A stretch of DNA of 34,636 nucleotides, taken from positions 1 to 34,636 of the forward strand of contig NZ_REFA01000024.1 in assembly GCF_003852705.1 (NCBI RefSeq), written 5' to 3'. Every line of letters starts with the position of its first letter. Within the stretch, counting starts at the first letter, position 1. Shown one piece after another: positions 18,023 to 28,000 of this stretch. The notes beneath the pieces are model-generated. The model did no database searches. It saw only the letters and a program-made list of their open reading frames with translations, and was not told the DNA's origin. The position numbers and the translations under genes were made by a program. The stretch is from Amniculibacterium aquaticum (lineage in GTDB: Bacteria > Bacteroidota > Bacteroidia > Flavobacteriales > Weeksellaceae).

Positions 18023-19384
18023 TTAATTTTCGCTAATTTCATCCATCATAGTGTCCATGATGTTTTTAGGATCGTAGGTTAACTCGACCAATTCGACACT
18101 TTTATTTTGCATTTTTAAAATTTTGAAATGGTAATCGTAAAAGTCGAATTCTTGATTTTCTTCTGGGATGTCTCCCAATTCATGCATGATAAAACCGGAC
18201 AAGGTGTTATAATCTCCTTCTTCTGAAAGAGGTAATTTTTTTGGAAGGTATTCGTTGATTTCATCCAAAGGTTGTGTCGATTTGATCCAGAAAATATTGT
18301 CGCCAATTCGGTCCACCATTTTTTCTTCTTCGTCTTCTTCATCTTGGATCTCACCCACCAATTCTTCCAAAATATCTTCCAAAGTGATGATGCCTTCGGT
18401 ACCACCAAACTCGTCGATAACGATGGCCAAGTGTTGTTTCTTTTGTTGGAAAACCTTTAATAAGTCTGAAATTTTCTTGGATCCCACCACAAAAAATGGC
18501 TCACGAAGGTAATCTTTAAAATCAAAATGCTCCAACTCTCCTTTGTGTTTTACATAGGCACGAATAATTTCTTTGGTATAAAAAATCCCGATGATGTTAT
18601 CGATAGAGTCTTCGTAAACGGGCAATCTGGAGTATCCGCTTTCTAATATTTTATTCAAAATTTCTTCCTTTTCATCGGTGATGTCAATGGATAAAATATT
18701 TTGTCTAGGCACCATGATTTGTTTTGCCGAATGGTCGGTAAAGTCAAATGCATTTTTGATGATTTCGTAATTCTCTTCCTCTATTTCTCCAGAGTCTGCA
18801 CTTTGTTTTACCAAAAGTTGCAACTCTTCGGACGAGTGAATGTCTTGCTCCGATGCCGGATGGATGTTGATGATCCTAAGGAATGCATTGGAAAGAACAT
18901 TCATAGACCAAATAAACGGCTTGAAAAGATTAGTGAAAACACGAAGTGGATAGGATATGAATAATGCCGTAGGTTCTGGTTTTCTAATCGCAATGGATTT
19001 AGGGACCAACTCACCAAAAACGATGTGCATAACCGTGATTAATAAGAAACTGGCCACCATGGAAACTGTAGTGATGGTTCCGGCTGAAAATTCTATTCCC
19101 ATGGTCGTGAAAAGACTCATAAAAACATGTTCTAAAGCACTTTCTCCTACCCATCCTAATGCTAGAGAAGCGAGGGTAATGCCTAATTGTGTTGCTGATA
19201 GATAGGCGTCCAGATGTTTTAGGATGTGTTCTGCCTGCTTTGCCATGGTGTTTCCTTCGGCGGCTTTCAGCTGGATTTGGGAGTATCTAACTTTTACGAT
19301 AGAAAATTCTGCGGCTACGAAAAAGCCATTGAGTAAAACGAGGAAAAGGGCAATGAAAATCTTGACTAAACTGTCGGGGTCCAT
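18023..19384 (-). CDS. CNNM/HlyC-type membrane protein with CBS pair and CorC domain
   Basis: A 453-residue inner-membrane protein of the 'hemolysin' or CNNM family, which includes Mg2+ and other cation transporters. Domain order: a DUF21/CNNM membrane domain (about 1-190, with FFVAAEFSIVKVR, ATQLGITLASLALGWVGE and HIVFGELVPKSIA), a CBS pair (about 205-335, from QIMVPRQNILSID to LAIVIDEFGGTEGIITLEDI), and a C-terminal CorC_HlyC domain (about 355-445, DNIFWIKSTQPLDEIN, GDYNTLSGFIMHELG). The family's name 'hemolysin' is historical; ion transport or its regulation is the better guess. It starts with ATG at 19384, and an exact TATATTTG -7 box sits about 24 bp upstream. Confidence 0.92.
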   Translation of the reverse strand: MDPDSLVKIFIALFLVLLNGFFVAAEFSIVKVRYSQIQLKAAEGNTMAKQAEHILKHLDAYLSATQLGITLASLALGWVGESALEHVFMSLFTTMGIEFSAGTITTVSMVASFLLITVMHIVFGELVPKSIAIRKPEPTALFISYPLRVFTNLFKPFIWSMNVLSNAFLRIINIHPASEQDIHSSEELQLLVKQSADSGEIEEENYEIIKNAFDFTDHSAKQIMVPRQNILSIDITDEKEEILNKILESGYSRLPVYEDSIDNIIGIFYTKEIIRAYVKHKGELEHFDFKDYLREPFFVVGSKKISDLLKVFQQKKQHLAIVIDEFGGTEGIITLEDILEELVGEIQDEEDEEEKMVDRIGDNIFWIKSTQPLDEINEYLPKKLPLSEEGDYNTLSGFIMHELGDIPEENQEFDFYDYHFKILKMQNKSVELVELTYDPKNIMDTMMDEISEN

Positions 19385-19407
19385 GTATTTAAGTTATGTA
19401 TAATTTA

Positions 19408-19415
19408 CAAATATA
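19408..19415 (-). promoter_or_regulatory. -7 box of the CNNM-like/clpS operon
   Basis: The minus strand reads TATATTTG, an exact TAnnTTTG match, 23 bp upstream of the start codon. The base triplet 19 bp upstream is ATG instead of TTG. Confidence 0.6.
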
Positions 19416-19494
19416 TAGATATTTTTTTAATGTGCATTTATTTGTTCAATAAGAAGGATGCAATCAAGCATTTGATAATGCAACGGTTGGTAAT

Positions 19495-19526
19495 AAAAAA
19501 ACACTCTGGAAATAGAGTGCTTTTTT
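19495..19526 (-). terminator. Terminator of the TonB-receptor operon
   Basis: On the minus strand the 6-bp stem CACTCT / AGAGTG with loop ATTTCC is followed by seven T. It lies just after the receptor stop codon. Confidence 0.85.
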
Positions 19527-19531
19527 AAAAT

Positions 19532-21736
19532 TTATTTTATTCTAAATTCTAATTTTACATTGAAAAATCTACCGGTTAACCGGGTCGGTACCGGATAGAT
19601 GTATTGGGTATTGACATCGGTAACCCATTGGTTAGCAACCGTATTGTTGATATTGAAGGCATTGAAAACTTGTACGCCCAAAGTAAGTTCGTCAAAAGCT
19701 CCCCAAAATCCCCAACGATCGTTCTTTTCTTTAGGATCTATAAAAACATAGGACAATCCCATATCCACTCTTTTGTAAGACGGCAAAGTCCTTTGGAATT
19801 GGTAAGAATTGCTGTATGGAGGTGCTCCTGTTGGCAATCCCATGGCATATACTCCCGTTAGGTTTACCCTCATTTTTGGGAATTTTGGCATGTAGTCTTG
19901 GTAGAAAATGGCAAACCTGAATCTCTGATCGGTTGGTCTTGCAATATCACCTTGATTGTCGATGTTTTCAAAAGCACGAGCGTAACTTGCCGAGATCCAC
20001 GACTCTACACCGGGTACAAATTGTCCGTACAATCTGGTGTCTATTCCGTAGGCATAACCTGTGGCATTGTTCTGCCCGGTATATTTTATCCTAACATTGT
20101 CCATATAAAACGGAATTAGTTGATCCATTTTTTTGTAATACAATTCGGTAGTCAGTTTGAAAGGTCTATCGTACATATCGAATTCATAATCATTGGCCAA
20201 GATCATCTGTAGGGATCTTTGAGATTTGATGTCCGAATTGAAACTGCCGTCCAAATCTTTTATTTCTTTGTAAAAAGGTGCTTGGTAATAGATCCCACCG
20301 GATAATTTAAAGAGCATGTCCGCTTCCCAATCGGGTTTTATGGCAAATTGTGCCCTTGGCGAAAAAATGGTTTCTTTGTTGTACGACCAATTCGAAACTC
20401 TAGCTCCGGCATTTAAAAATACTTTTGAACTTCCCCACATCAACTTTTGAGAATATTGCAAATAGGCCGATAGTCGGGTAGGAGAGATGGCATTGTTTCC
20501 GGCAATGTAATGCTTTAGTTCCAAAGCCGATCCGTCCAATGTTCCAGGATTGGTAACCACTCTCGGGACGCTGTATCCTATGGAGTCGATCAGTTGCCAT
20601 TCGTTGGTGAAATCTTTTAGGTTTTCTTTTTCATATTTGAAACCTACTTCGATATCAGTATTTACATTAGGAGAAAATTTTGTTCTCAGTTGGGATCCGT
20701 AGGTTTTTACCAATAAATCGTTTCTGGCATGATCGATTTGCCCACCCACATCATAAGAAGTTACAGGCTCTCCGGTTACTGGATCAAAAGTTTGCAACAT
20801 GTAGGCAGAAGCTGTGGTGTAGTATTCTCTTTCCCGGTTTTGGTATGCAAAACCATCCAAAGTAATTTTTACTTTTTTTGAAGGTTTGTAGGTGATGCTT
20901 CCTGTACCCATCATGTTTTTGTACTGGTCGTTCTCTTTTCCGTTGTAGTACACGGTGAGCTTTAGTGGGGTGAGCAAACTACCAAAATCGACTTCTTTTT
21001 TCTTAGGAATCATTTCGTAATCGTTCTTGGACCAAAACCCAACAAATGAAACCGAAAGTTTCGGGTTGATGTGGTAGTTGATGTACGATTGGAAATCCAT
21101 ATATTTTGGGTTGAAGTCCGTATCTTCCTTCAAAGTATTCAGTACCAAATTGGTATTTCGGTAACGAGCAGAGATAAGTGCCGTAAGTTTTTTGTCTCGA
21201 GTAGCAAAACCGGTTGACAATCTCCCTCCAATCAAACTGGCTTCTCCGGCCACTTCAAATTTTTCTGGTTCTCGGTAATAAATATTAAGTGCCGATGACA
21301 TTTTGTCGCCGTATTTGGCTTCGAAACCACCCGCAGAAAAATTAACCGAGGAAACCATATCCGGGTTGATGATGCTCATCCCTTCTTGCATGGAGTTTCG
21401 AATTAAAAAAGGTCTATAAATCTCTATATCGTTGATGTAGATTAGGTTTTCGTCATAATTTCCACCTCTTACCATGTATTGTGAAGAGAGTTCGGTGTTG
21501 GAGTTCACCGAAGGCAAAGTCTTTATTAGTCCTTCGATACCACCAGAGATTGAGGCAATCTGTGCAGCTTCTTTTGCCGAAATTTTCACACGGGTAAGGT
21601 CGGTGTTTTTCTGAGCATTCCTTTTTTGGAAAACCACTTCTTCTATGTTTGATTCTCTTGCTGTTGTATCTTTTTTACTCTGAGCGATAAAAAATACAGG
21701 TAAAGAAACCAGAGATGTGAGGATAAGTTTTTTCAA
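19532..21736 (-). CDS. TonB-dependent outer-membrane receptor
   Basis: A 734-residue protein with a signal peptide (about 1-19, VSLPVFFIAQ), a short linker, a plug domain (about 45-160: GLIKTLPSVNSN, QYMVRGGNYDENLIYINDIEIYRP, MVSSVNFSAGGFEAKYGDKMSSALNI) and a 22-strand-type barrel to the C-terminus (GRFFNVKLEFRIK). It has no carboxypeptidase-like extension and no SusD partner, so it is not a SusC-type polysaccharide importer; the ligand (metal chelate, peptide or other) cannot be told. The start codon is TTG: no in-frame ATG exists between it and the kdsA gene, and the signal peptide begins there. It follows kdsA with a 37-bp gap and is probably the last gene of that operon. Confidence 0.9.
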   Translation of the reverse strand: MKKLILTSLVSLPVFFIAQSKKDTTARESNIEEVVFQKRNAQKNTDLTRVKISAKEAAQIASISGGIEGLIKTLPSVNSNTELSSQYMVRGGNYDENLIYINDIEIYRPFLIRNSMQEGMSIINPDMVSSVNFSAGGFEAKYGDKMSSALNIYYREPEKFEVAGEASLIGGRLSTGFATRDKKLTALISARYRNTNLVLNTLKEDTDFNPKYMDFQSYINYHINPKLSVSFVGFWSKNDYEMIPKKKEVDFGSLLTPLKLTVYYNGKENDQYKNMMGTGSITYKPSKKVKITLDGFAYQNREREYYTTASAYMLQTFDPVTGEPVTSYDVGGQIDHARNDLLVKTYGSQLRTKFSPNVNTDIEVGFKYEKENLKDFTNEWQLIDSIGYSVPRVVTNPGTLDGSALELKHYIAGNNAISPTRLSAYLQYSQKLMWGSSKVFLNAGARVSNWSYNKETIFSPRAQFAIKPDWEADMLFKLSGGIYYQAPFYKEIKDLDGSFNSDIKSQRSLQMILANDYEFDMYDRPFKLTTELYYKKMDQLIPFYMDNVRIKYTGQNNATGYAYGIDTRLYGQFVPGVESWISASYARAFENIDNQGDIARPTDQRFRFAIFYQDYMPKFPKMRVNLTGVYAMGLPTGAPPYSNSYQFQRTLPSYKRVDMGLSYVFIDPKEKNDRWGFWGAFDELTLGVQVFNAFNINNTVANQWVTDVNTQYIYPVPTRLTGRFFNVKLEFRIK

Positions 21737-21773
21737 ACGAGGTGAGTTTTTATGAGGTTGATGAGTTTTATTT

Positions 21774-22583
21774 CTAATTAATTGCTTTTCTAATCTTGGT
21801 TAATTTCCCCAAGAGGTCATCCAAAAGATCCAATTTCAGCATATTGGCTCCATCGGATTTTGCACACGAAGGATCCGGATGGGTTTCTATAAAAAGTCCA
21901 TCTGCACCCACAGCAATTCCGGCTTTGGCAATGGTTTCTATAAGCTCTGGTCTCCCGCCGGTAACTCCAGATTCTTGGTTGGGTTGTTGCAAAGAGTGGG
22001 TGATGTCCAGGATAACCGGGGCGTATTTTTGCATCGTAGGAATCCCACGGAAATCTACAACCAAATCGGTATATCCGAAAGAATTTCCTCTTTCGATAAT
22101 GCCGACTTTATCGTTGCCGGAGTCTTTCACTTTTTGTACGGCAAATTGCATGGATTCAGGAGACAGAAATTGTCCTTTTTTCAGCGTTACTACCTTTCCG
22201 GTTTTTGCTGCTGCAACGACCAAATCGGTCTGTCTAACCAAGAAAGCGGGGATTTGCAATACATCAACATATTGTGCAGCAAGAGCGGCATGCTCGTTTT
22301 CGTGGATGTCGGTTGTGGTTGGGATGTTGAAATGTTGTCCTACTTTCTTGATGATCTCAAGGGCTTTCAGGTCACCAATTCCTGTAAAAGAATCGACTCT
22401 GGAGCGGTTGGCTTTTTTAAAGCTTCCTTTAAAAATGTAGGGGATTTCGTATTTGTTTGTTATTGCAATTACTTTTTCTGCAATTTCAAAAGCCAACTCT
22501 TCGCTTTCTATGGCGCATGGACCGGCAATTAGGAAAAAGTTATTTGAATTTTTGTGTTGGATGTTATGAAGATGTTGTATCAT
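21774..22583 (-). CDS. kdsA: 3-deoxy-8-phosphooctulonate (Kdo-8-P) synthase, metal-dependent class
   Basis: This 269-residue cytoplasmic TIM-barrel enzyme condenses arabinose 5-phosphate with phosphoenolpyruvate to give Kdo 8-phosphate for lipopolysaccharide. Seen: IAGPCAIES (19-27), FKGSFKKANRSR (51-62), TTDIHE, QIPAFLVRQTDL, and DITHSLQQPN. The four ligands that define the metal-dependent class (as in Aquifex) are all there: Cys23, His196, Glu233 and Asp244. E. coli-type metal-independent enzymes have Asn at the cysteine position. The start ATG lies 20 bp inside the end of the upstream TPR gene, which points to translational coupling. It works one step after KdsD, whose gene is about 9 kb away in the opposite orientation. 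Confidence 0.96.
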   Translation of the reverse strand: MIQHLHNIQHKNSNNFFLIAGPCAIESEELAFEIAEKVIAITNKYEIPYIFKGSFKKANRSRVDSFTGIGDLKALEIIKKVGQHFNIPTTTDIHENEHAALAAQYVDVLQIPAFLVRQTDLVVAAAKTGKVVTLKKGQFLSPESMQFAVQKVKDSGNDKVGIIERGNSFGYTDLVVDFRGIPTMQKYAPVILDITHSLQQPNQESGVTGGRPELIETIAKAGIAVGADGLFIETHPDPSCAKSDGANMLKLDLLDDLLGKLTKIRKAIN

Positions 22584-23436
22584 TTTTTTGTATTGTAGAT
22601 TCTAAAAGTTCTATTTGTTTTTTATATCGTTCTGTATCGAATTCTTTTTTAAATTCTATCAACCATTTTTTAGCAATATCATTTCTTTTTTTGTGACTGC
22701 TGTGAAGGATCAGGTTGCTTATGGCTTCGGCTTTGTAAGTCGGGATTTTAAAATTTGAAATATTATTAACGATGAATTTTTCAGTTTCTGTAATTTTGGA
22801 TTGATTGAGTAAAGAATAGATGTATTCTTTATAAATTAATTCGTCTTTGAAATTGTTTTTAAAGGCTTCGTCACAAATTTGTTCTGCCTCGGGAAATTTT
22901 CCTAAAGCATTGTAGGAAAAAGCCAATTCAAAATAGAATTTATTGTTGAAGAATTTTTCACTTCTTAACTTTTCTAAGATGGGCAGGGCAAGTTGTGGAG
23001 CATTGCCACCGTTCAAAGAGCTGGCTCTATTTAATTTTTTTTCTTGATCCGTATCATTTGTTTTATAAAATTTTAACCATTCCGGTTCTGCTTCTAGCTT
23101 AGATTTTTCAATAAATGTTTGTGGTACTTTAGAAACTTTCAAAGCAAAATTTTCTATTCTAAAAATAATAAAAGCATGCTCTGCTTTGGGATCTTTTTTT
23201 AAAATTATATTGTCATTTTCATCACTGAGTATTTCTCCGATGTGCCTATAACTGTAACCCGCCATAGAGTCGTAATATACATAACCAAAAGTATATTGCT
23301 TGGGTGTTTTGCTTTCAGTAGCAATGTATTGGTTTTCTGCTTCTGAAATTGGAGTGTCAAATTTTAAATCACTGGTTTTTTGTGCGAAACCAAAAGTGAA
23401 TGATGTTATTAAAAATGCAATTGAAATTTTTTTCAT
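22564..23436 (-). CDS. Exported TPR-like protein of unknown function
   Basis: A 290-residue protein with a signal peptide (about 1-18, ITSFTFGFAQ), a variable N-terminal region (about 20-125) of mixed beta character, and a helical C-terminal part (about 135-290) resembling tetratricopeptide repeats: NKFYFELAFSYNALGKFPEAEQICDEA and ELIYKEYIYSLLNQSKITETEKFI. I do not recognise a family. It is probably periplasmic. Its 3' end overlaps the kdsA start by 20 bp, so it heads an apparent operon with kdsA and the TonB receptor; that arrangement does not prove a role in Kdo synthesis. A -7 box TATTTTTG lies about 20 bp upstream. Confidence 0.75.
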   Translation of the reverse strand: MKKISIAFLITSFTFGFAQKTSDLKFDTPISEAENQYIATESKTPKQYTFGYVYYDSMAGYSYRHIGEILSDENDNIILKKDPKAEHAFIIFRIENFALKVSKVPQTFIEKSKLEAEPEWLKFYKTNDTDQEKKLNRASSLNGGNAPQLALPILEKLRSEKFFNNKFYFELAFSYNALGKFPEAEQICDEAFKNNFKDELIYKEYIYSLLNQSKITETEKFIVNNISNFKIPTYKAEAISNLILHSSHKKRNDIAKKWLIEFKKEFDTERYKKQIELLESTIQKNDTTSS

Positions 23437-23455
23437 GTTGTTTTTTACAGAGAAT

Positions 23456-23485
23456 CAAAAATATTGAAATTAAATGATATATTAA
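23456..23485 (-). promoter_or_regulatory. Probable promoter of the TPR-kdsA-receptor operon
   Basis: The minus strand has TATTTTTG (23463-23456), an exact TAnnTTTG match, with TTA instead of TTG exactly 19 bp upstream (23485-23483). The start codon is 20 bp downstream. Confidence 0.6.
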
Positions 23486-23498
23486 TTGACTATCGGGA

Positions 23499-24977
23499 TT
23501 ATTTTCTTTGGTAAAGGTTGTAATCCGTCCCCGATGGTTTTAGTCTGTAGATTTTCTCCAAAATTTTATTGTTGGATTTCAGATGGTCTTTAATTCTAAA
23601 TTCTTTGATGAGTTTATAATTTTCCTTGTAATAATCGGCATTTTCGTCTTGCGAAAGGTCCTTGTAAGAAAGCAAATATTTTGGTTTTCTGTTCTTGATG
23701 GTGTTAATTTTATAATGGGATTTGTCCTTTTTTATTTCATCTTGAATTTTTTTATCGACCAATCCCACTTCGTCAATGGTTTTTAGATGCGAGAAATACG
23801 GAACATAACCTGCAGGTTCTAAAAAGATCCATTGGTTTTTATCTTTTTCTATACTGTCCAGGTACAAGCCGATGTATCTTCTATAATTCCACTCTCCATT
23901 GCCTGTGGCGATAGAATGCACGGTTTGAAAGGCTACCATGGGCAAAATGTAAAAAATAATTAAGAGTGAAAGCCAAAGTTTTCTCTTCCTTTCTTGTTCC
24001 AAAATCAAGATCAAAATAGGGACAAAAAGCAGAATTTGTGGTACCCAGTAATACCAATCGAATAGGCTTTTTTGTGAAATGAATATCAACTGTTTTGCCC
24101 AACCAAAAATAAAAACCATCCATAGAAAACGGTTTCTTTCTTCTTTCTTTTTGATGATGAAAATGAAAGCTAAAATTTCGAATACAAGAACCACCCAAGT
24201 AATCGGGTTGATGGCTCCGGGAAGCTTTATCATTCCCCAAAAGTTTCCATAATTCAAATAAAAATATTCCCAGTTTTGTGCCGTGGTAAAGCTTCTGTCG
24301 TAGGTCAATTGTTTTGCTGTGATGGTGTTGTTCACCACTTCGTGGAAGTACAAGCTATTGAATCCGAAAACGACACCAAGTCCCAAAATTCCCCCCAAAA
24401 TATAAGACCATCGGATTTTTTTTGTCCAAATAAGATCCACCAAAAAGACAATTCCTAGGAAAATTACCGTATCTATTCTTGCAAACAATATGAGAATGGG
24501 GAAGAGGATGAGCGCCCATTTTTTCTCTCTGAAAAACCCAAAATAAATTAAACTCATCTCTAAGAAAAACAACAACCCGTACTCCATACCCAAAATAGAA
24601 ATCTTAATGGAGGGTGGCAGTATCCCAAATAAAAAGATGAATACAGCTTGATGCCAGACATCTTTTAGTAATACTTTCGACAGCAGATAAGAGCCTATTG
24701 TAAATAATATGGAGTTGAAAATTAAAAGTGGATAGACAAAGTTGATTTTCCCAAAAAGTAGATTGAAAAAATAAGAGGTAAACATGTACAAGTGCGTGGT
24801 CGATGAGGATATTTTCTCTGCTCCATTAAAACCGATCACTCCATAATCCAACAGGTTTTGTGCGACCCTCCAAGTGATGAGTGCATCTTCCTGAATGTGT
24901 TGGGTTGCTAGAAAAATCAGTTTGAAAAGAATGGTGAAAATTACTGCGTAAACCGGTATTTTGTTTGTGTTTTTCAA
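23499..24977 (-). CDS. Polytopic GT-C-type glycosyltransferase-like membrane protein
   Basis: A 492-residue protein with about ten hydrophobic segments (about 8-375) and a soluble C-terminal part (about 385-492). Near the N-terminus the first extracytoplasmic loop has QEDALITWRVAQNLLDYG, then GFNGAEKISSSTTHLYMF. This acidic pair (Glu30-Asp31) followed by R-A-NL-G and N-G-E-S-T is a pattern of GT-C enzymes that use polyprenyl-phosphate sugars (arabinosyltransferase AftB-like and related). The C-terminal FLEPAGYVPYFSHLKTIDEVGLVD also recalls that group. Donor and acceptor are unknown. The start is TTG at 24977; no in-frame ATG lies before the upstream terminator, and a TATATTTG box lies 22 bp upstream. 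It lies next to the DUF2723 protein, another GT-C fold. Confidence 0.72.
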   Translation of the reverse strand: MKNTNKIPVYAVIFTILFKLIFLATQHIQEDALITWRVAQNLLDYGVIGFNGAEKISSSTTHLYMFTSYFFNLLFGKINFVYPLLIFNSILFTIGSYLLSKVLLKDVWHQAVFIFLFGILPPSIKISILGMEYGLLFFLEMSLIYFGFFREKKWALILFPILILFARIDTVIFLGIVFLVDLIWTKKIRWSYILGGILGLGVVFGFNSLYFHEVVNNTITAKQLTYDRSFTTAQNWEYFYLNYGNFWGMIKLPGAINPITWVVLVFEILAFIFIIKKKEERNRFLWMVFIFGWAKQLIFISQKSLFDWYYWVPQILLFVPILILILEQERKRKLWLSLLIIFYILPMVAFQTVHSIATGNGEWNYRRYIGLYLDSIEKDKNQWIFLEPAGYVPYFSHLKTIDEVGLVDKKIQDEIKKDKSHYKINTIKNRKPKYLLSYKDLSQDENADYYKENYKLIKEFRIKDHLKSNNKILEKIYRLKPSGTDYNLYQRK

Positions 24978-24999
24978 GTCTATGTATTTTTGTGCTTTG

Positions 25000-25007
25000 C
25001 AAATATA
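25000..25007 (-). promoter_or_regulatory. -7 box of the GT-C-like gene
   Basis: The minus strand reads TATATTTG, exact, 22 bp before the TTG start codon and just after the terminator of the preceding gene. No TTG was found 19 bp upstream. Confidence 0.55.
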
Positions 25008-25023
25008 ATTTTTAAAAAGAGAA

Positions 25024-25049
25024 TAAAAAAACGGACATTGCTGTCCGTT
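25024..25049 (-). terminator. Terminator of the DUF2723 gene
   Basis: On the minus strand the perfect 8-bp stem AACGGACA / TGTCCGTT with loop GCAA is followed by a run of T. It is 5 bp beyond the stop. Confidence 0.88.
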
Positions 25050-25054
25050 CTGTT

Positions 25055-28000
25055 TTATTGGGTTACCTTGATAATGGCGTTGGTAATCTGGCTTTCTTTC
25101 TCTTTGGAATAAGTGGAGTCGTAAGGATCCATCACATCAAATAAGTATTGGTAAAATGGGGTGATGTTTTGTACTTTTTCCGATTCTTTCATGGCTTTTT
25201 CCTTGCCGATCATTTCCAAATCTTTTACAAATTCGTTAAAGCGTTTGTCGATTGGTGTTAAGGATTTGCTAATGTAATCGTAGGCCTTGTCCTTTTGTCC
25301 CATTCTTTCATAAGCATCCGCAACAGCACTCACCACAAGAGAGTATTCCATTGGTTTTACCCTCATTTCTCTTTTAACAAATTTTTGCTCTTTAGCGCTT
25401 AGTCCCAAGTAATAATCGTATTCTTTGAAGATGGTTTTCTTAAGTTCGTCGGCCATTTTCAGTCCTTTGGCTTCTTGTCCGGAAGCGATATATCCAGTAA
25501 CCAAATAGCTCAACGATCGCACATCGGAATATTTGCTTGCCGGGATTTCAGCATTTGCCAAATCCAAAAGTTCAGTTGCTTTTTGTTTTTCTCCCATTTT
25601 TGCCAAAGCCTGAGCAGCTCTAGAAGCCGTGCTTCTGTAAGTGATGATGTTGGAGGTGCAGGTTTCATCAAAATGTACATTTAGATCTTTAAAGTTGCCC
25701 CATTTGAAGTTTTTCACCACTTGATACAGTTGGTTGCCGTCCACTCTTCCGATTTCGCCACTGGCATCTTGTTTCGTATATATCGGTACCAAACGGAAAC
25801 TGAATCCGTCCATCTGAAGATAATTTTGAAGGAAAAAAACATTTTCATCATCATAAATTCCACCATTTGAGAAGCTGATCGGTCTTTTCCAATCGAAGTT
25901 GGCCAAGATGTCCATAAGCATCAAATTGTTTTTAAACATCGACGATTTTTTATAATCGATAACGATTTGATCTGCAGCCAATGCAGCATCTTTTGCTGTG
26001 ATAATTCCTGCTTTTACCGCATTTTCTTTATTCACTGGAAGTATGAATTTACTAACCGGCAAGAAGTTGAACTTTTCGTACTTTTCTTCACCGAAAATCA
26101 TTTTCAAGATCTCGTCTTTCTCCGCAGATTTATGTTTTATGAAGTTAATGGCTTCCTTCATGGTCATGGAATCTTGAGTGATGAACTTCCTAAATCCAGC
26201 AAAAGCAGTTTCCGGAGCTCCTTGTTCTTGCAAATTGTCGAAAATTCCTTTCCAATCGTTCGGTGTCATCAGATAGATTTGGTCGTTGGTGCCTTCTCTA
26301 TATTCGTTATGAGAAAGTACACTTGGTACAGGCATGGCATTGTAAGTTCTTCTTTTTACTTGGTCAATATTCCAAGGGGTAGAAAGTAGGGTAAAGTTGA
26401 CCACTTTCACATCGTCACGGAAGTTTTCAGTTTCTTGTATCGCCCAAACCGGATAGGTGTCGTTGTCACCGTACACAAATATGATGTCGTTTTTTGGCAA
26501 AGATTTCAGTACAGAATAGGCGTAATCGTGAGCCGCCTCTCTACCACTTCTGTTGTGTGGTGTATAATTTTGGAAGCCCATCATTAGCGGAATACCCAAC
26601 AAGATCACTCCGGCTACAATATTAATTCCATTGGATTTTATTTTTTGTTGAATAAACCACAAGATAGCCGCAGCTCCCAAACCAATCCAAATGGCAAATG
26701 CGTAGAACGAGCCCACCATGGCATAGTCTCTCTCCCTAGGTTCGAAAGGCTTTACTCCGGTATAAAAAACAATTCCTATACTGGTAAGTACAAATAAAGA
26801 TAGGATGGCGTAAAATCTGCCGAAATCGCGGTTCAGTTGGAAGAAAAAGCCGATTAACCCTAGCAAAAGTGGCAAGAAAAAGAATTTAACCGTACTTTCA
26901 TTGTTGAATTTTGCAGGCATTTTACTCATATCTCCAACATTGGCTTGGTCAATAAACGGAATTCCGGAAATCCAATTTCCTTTGGTGTTTTCCATATTTC
27001 CCTCCAGGTCATTTTGTCTTCCAACAAAATTCCAAAGAAGGTATCTCACAAAATAATATCCGTTTTGGAAAGTGAAAAAATAATCTAAATTTTGTGATAA
27101 ACTAGGTCTTTGAACATTGATTAAGTCGTATTTTTTGGCTTGAAGATAATCCTCCAGCTTGATGCTTTTGTCTTCGTATTTGGATCGCAAATCTTCAAAA
27201 ATTTGTTTGGCTTCCGGACTGTCTGCTATGGCTTCGTTGGAATAGTTGAAGGTGAAGTCCGGTGCGCCGTACATGCTGATGTAGTTGGACATAACATCCT
27301 GACTTTCGTTGAACATTCTTGGCATAAAACTCACATGGGCCGGGTTGTACACATAATCAAATCTTCTGCCTACCTCGCGGTACTCTCCAGATTGCTCGTC
27401 TTTTTCATAAATTACTCCTTTGTCCACACTTTTATAGCTGCCGTCTTCATTTTTTTCAATGCCATTTGCATCCAAATAAGCGGTGTAGTTTTGTCCGTAG
27501 ATGGTTGGCCAATCGCCGTATTGTACACGGTTGTAATAATCCAACATCCCAATGGCATTGTCCGGATCGTTCAGGTTCATCGGTGGGTTGGCATTGGCAC
27601 GGATAGGGATAACCAACCAACACGAGAATCCAATAATCATGAAAACAACCGATAATGCTATGGTTTGTATAATTTTCCTACCCGATTTGTTGGCGTATTT
27701 AACAGCGAAATAACTCGCAAGAATCAATAAAATAAATGCAATGATGGTACCCGAATGGAAAGGCAATCCCAAACCGTTTACCGCGAATATTTCCGTTTTT
27801 CCAAAGAAAGTCATGATCACCGGGAAGATGATTTTGAAAACAAAACTCAGTACGACCAGAGTGATGGCATTGGCCCAAATGAATGATTTCCAAGAAAATG
27901 TGTAATTTCTAGCGTAGTACACCAAACAAACTGCCGGTATGGCCAACATGCACATCATGTGTACACCAACAGAAAGTCCGGTTACAAAAAAGATAAGGAT

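Noticed and set aside
18023-19384. True hemolysin toxin
   Set aside because: The domain order is that of the CNNM/CorC membrane family; the name is historical.
19532-21736. SusC-type polysaccharide importer
   Set aside because: There is no carboxypeptidase-like N-terminal extension and no SusD gene next to it.
21796-22532. Two plus-strand open frames of over 210 codons opposite kdsA
   Set aside because: They are antisense shadows of a highly conserved enzyme and show no domain-like sequence.
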